From contig JAJYHA010000204.1 in NCBI GenBank assembly GCA_021784995.1, positions 1 to 5,977 of the forward strand: DNA of 5,977 nucleotides, read 5' to 3'. This DNA is from Myxococcales bacterium. Its GTDB lineage: Bacteria; Myxococcota; Myxococcia; Myxococcales; Anaeromyxobacteraceae. The notes under the pieces were generated by a model. It searched no databases and was not told where the DNA came from. It worked only from the letters and a program-made list of their open reading frames with translations. Below, in pieces: positions 5,356 to 5,977 of this stretch. The stretch's first letter is position 1; each line of letters starts with the position of its first letter. A program made the position numbers and the translations under genes.

Positions 5356-5374
5356 CCGCGGCCCCCGCGGCCGC
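5356..5374. terminator. Short GC hairpin between convergent genes
   Basis: Only 27 nt separate the stop of thiO from the stop of the opposing beta-barrel gene. They contain CCGCGG at 5356-5361 and 5365-5370 around CCC. An alternative stem pairs GCGGCC (5358-5363) with GGCCGC (5369-5374) around a 5-nt loop. Either could act as a bidirectional terminator, but there are no T-tracts, so the assignment rests on position and symmetry. Confidence 0.45.
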
Positions 5375-5381
5375 TCGACCG

Positions 5382-5977
5382 CTACCAGAACTGCACGGCC
5401 ATGCCGAGGTCGATCCAGGCGTGGAGCGCCTGGTTGGCGATGGTCGCGGTCACCGCGGTGTTCGCGGGGTCGGTCATGTACGAGTACTTGCCGACGGTGG
5501 CGCCGAGGTAGACGCCGATCTCGTCGAACTGCAGCCCGAAGCGCACCCGCGCCGCGGGGCCGCCGATGCGGTAGGTGACGGTCCCCTCGTCCATGTTCGA
5601 CTGCTCGAGGCCGGCGCCGAGGCCGATCCAGGGGTCGACCGACTCGTGGGGCGCGAGGTGCGCGTTCACCTCGAACCCCAGCGCGGCCTGGTAGGCCATG
5701 CAGCCGGAGGCCGAGGCGTTGCAGGTGGTGTCGAGCTTCGAGCTCCAGACGCCGAGGCCGAGGTTGGTGTAGAGCCCCGCGTACCAGGTCGGGGTGAAGT
5801 GATACCCGAGGTCGAGCCCGAGCAGCACCATCGGGCCGAAGACGTTGGAGAGCGAGTCGCCGGGGACCCCGGTGGCGTTGCCGGTCGGGGCGGCGAGCGA
5901 GACGGTGAGCCGCGCGCCGAACCCGGCGACGCGCGCCGACCGCACCGCCCGGGCCGGCGGCGCCCCGGCGCCATCCG
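5382..5977 (-). CDS. Outer-membrane beta-barrel protein, C-terminal part (runs off right edge)
   Basis: On the minus strand the frame ends at TAG (5384-5382) and remains open to the right edge, giving about 198 visible residues. It shows alternating hydrophobic/aromatic strands with glycines (MVLLGLDLGYHF, WYAGLYTNLGLGVW, ARVRFGLQF, GVYLGATVGKY, AWIDLGMAVQFW) separated by polar loops. It finishes in an aromatic residue (QFW), the usual BAM recognition signal of outer-membrane barrels. About eight strands are visible, comparable to OmpA/OmpW-like small barrels. An external loop contains two cysteines seven residues apart (near 5723 and 5702) that could form a disulfide. A GTG at 5945-5943 is in frame, but the reading frame continues upstream with a Gly/Ala/Pro-rich stretch that resembles the region after a signal peptide, so the true start and signal peptide lie outside the window. 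It converges on thiO and is not part of that operon. The function is unknown: porin, assembly or structural role are all possible. Confidence 0.78.
   Translation of the reverse strand, partial: DGAGAPPARAVRSARVAGFGARLTVSLAAPTGNATGVPGDSLSNVFGPMVLLGLDLGYHFTPTWYAGLYTNLGLGVWSSKLDTTCNASASGCMAYQAALGFEVNAHLAPHESVDPWIGLGAGLEQSNMDEGTVTYRIGGPAARVRFGLQFDEIGVYLGATVGKYSYMTDPANTAVTATIANQALHAWIDLGMAVQFW

Noticed and set aside
1..5977. CRISPR array, tRNA or rRNA, toxin-antitoxin or phage defence genes
   Set aside because: No regularly spaced repeats, no cloverleaf-like or rRNA sequence and no recognisable defence or toxin domain was seen on either strand.

Overview
This high-GC window looks like chromosomal DNA of a Gram-negative bacterium, most plausibly a myxobacterium-type deltaproteobacterium (Anaeromyxobacter-like). 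That assignment is inference. It rests on the extreme G/C preference at third codon positions from about 1.9 kb onward, an outer-membrane beta-barrel gene, and GC-rich arms in the intergenic hairpins. Composition is not uniform: the row 361-420 is about 55% GC, while 2401-2460 is about 77%.

Left third (1-1900), accessory in character. The window opens inside the C-terminal part of a DDE/integrase-type transposase (stop at 356). It is followed by the element's presumed right end, a cluster of short direct repeats at 485-556 that closes with a CA dinucleotide near 552. Directly after it lie three small predicted secreted proteins on the + strand: a 56-aa ORF with no good start codon whose 5' end abuts the insertion-sequence end (569-739), a 113-aa Cys-rich protein (844-1185), and a 147-aa protein with a Cys-Cys pair just after its signal peptide (1435-1878). 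None can be given a function from sequence alone.

Middle and right (1991-5354), a compact + strand gene run: a nucleoside phosphorylase-superfamily enzyme, an MFS transporter whose start overlaps the previous stop by 4 nt (ATGA), and, 11 nt further on, a glycine oxidase (ThiO-type FAD-dependent amine oxidase). The first two are almost certainly translationally coupled. The third may be read through from upstream and may also have its own promoter, because an extended -10-like element overlaps the transporter stop codon. A link to thiamine or nucleoside salvage is possible, but no thiS/G/E/F gene and no TPP riboswitch is visible.

Right edge (5382-5977), on the opposite strand: the C-terminal part of an outer-membrane beta-barrel protein running off the window. 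It converges on thiO, with a short GC-rich hairpin between the two stop codons. I see no RNA gene, CRISPR array or clear new defence or mobile system. The least explained part is the small secreted-protein cluster beside the insertion sequence.
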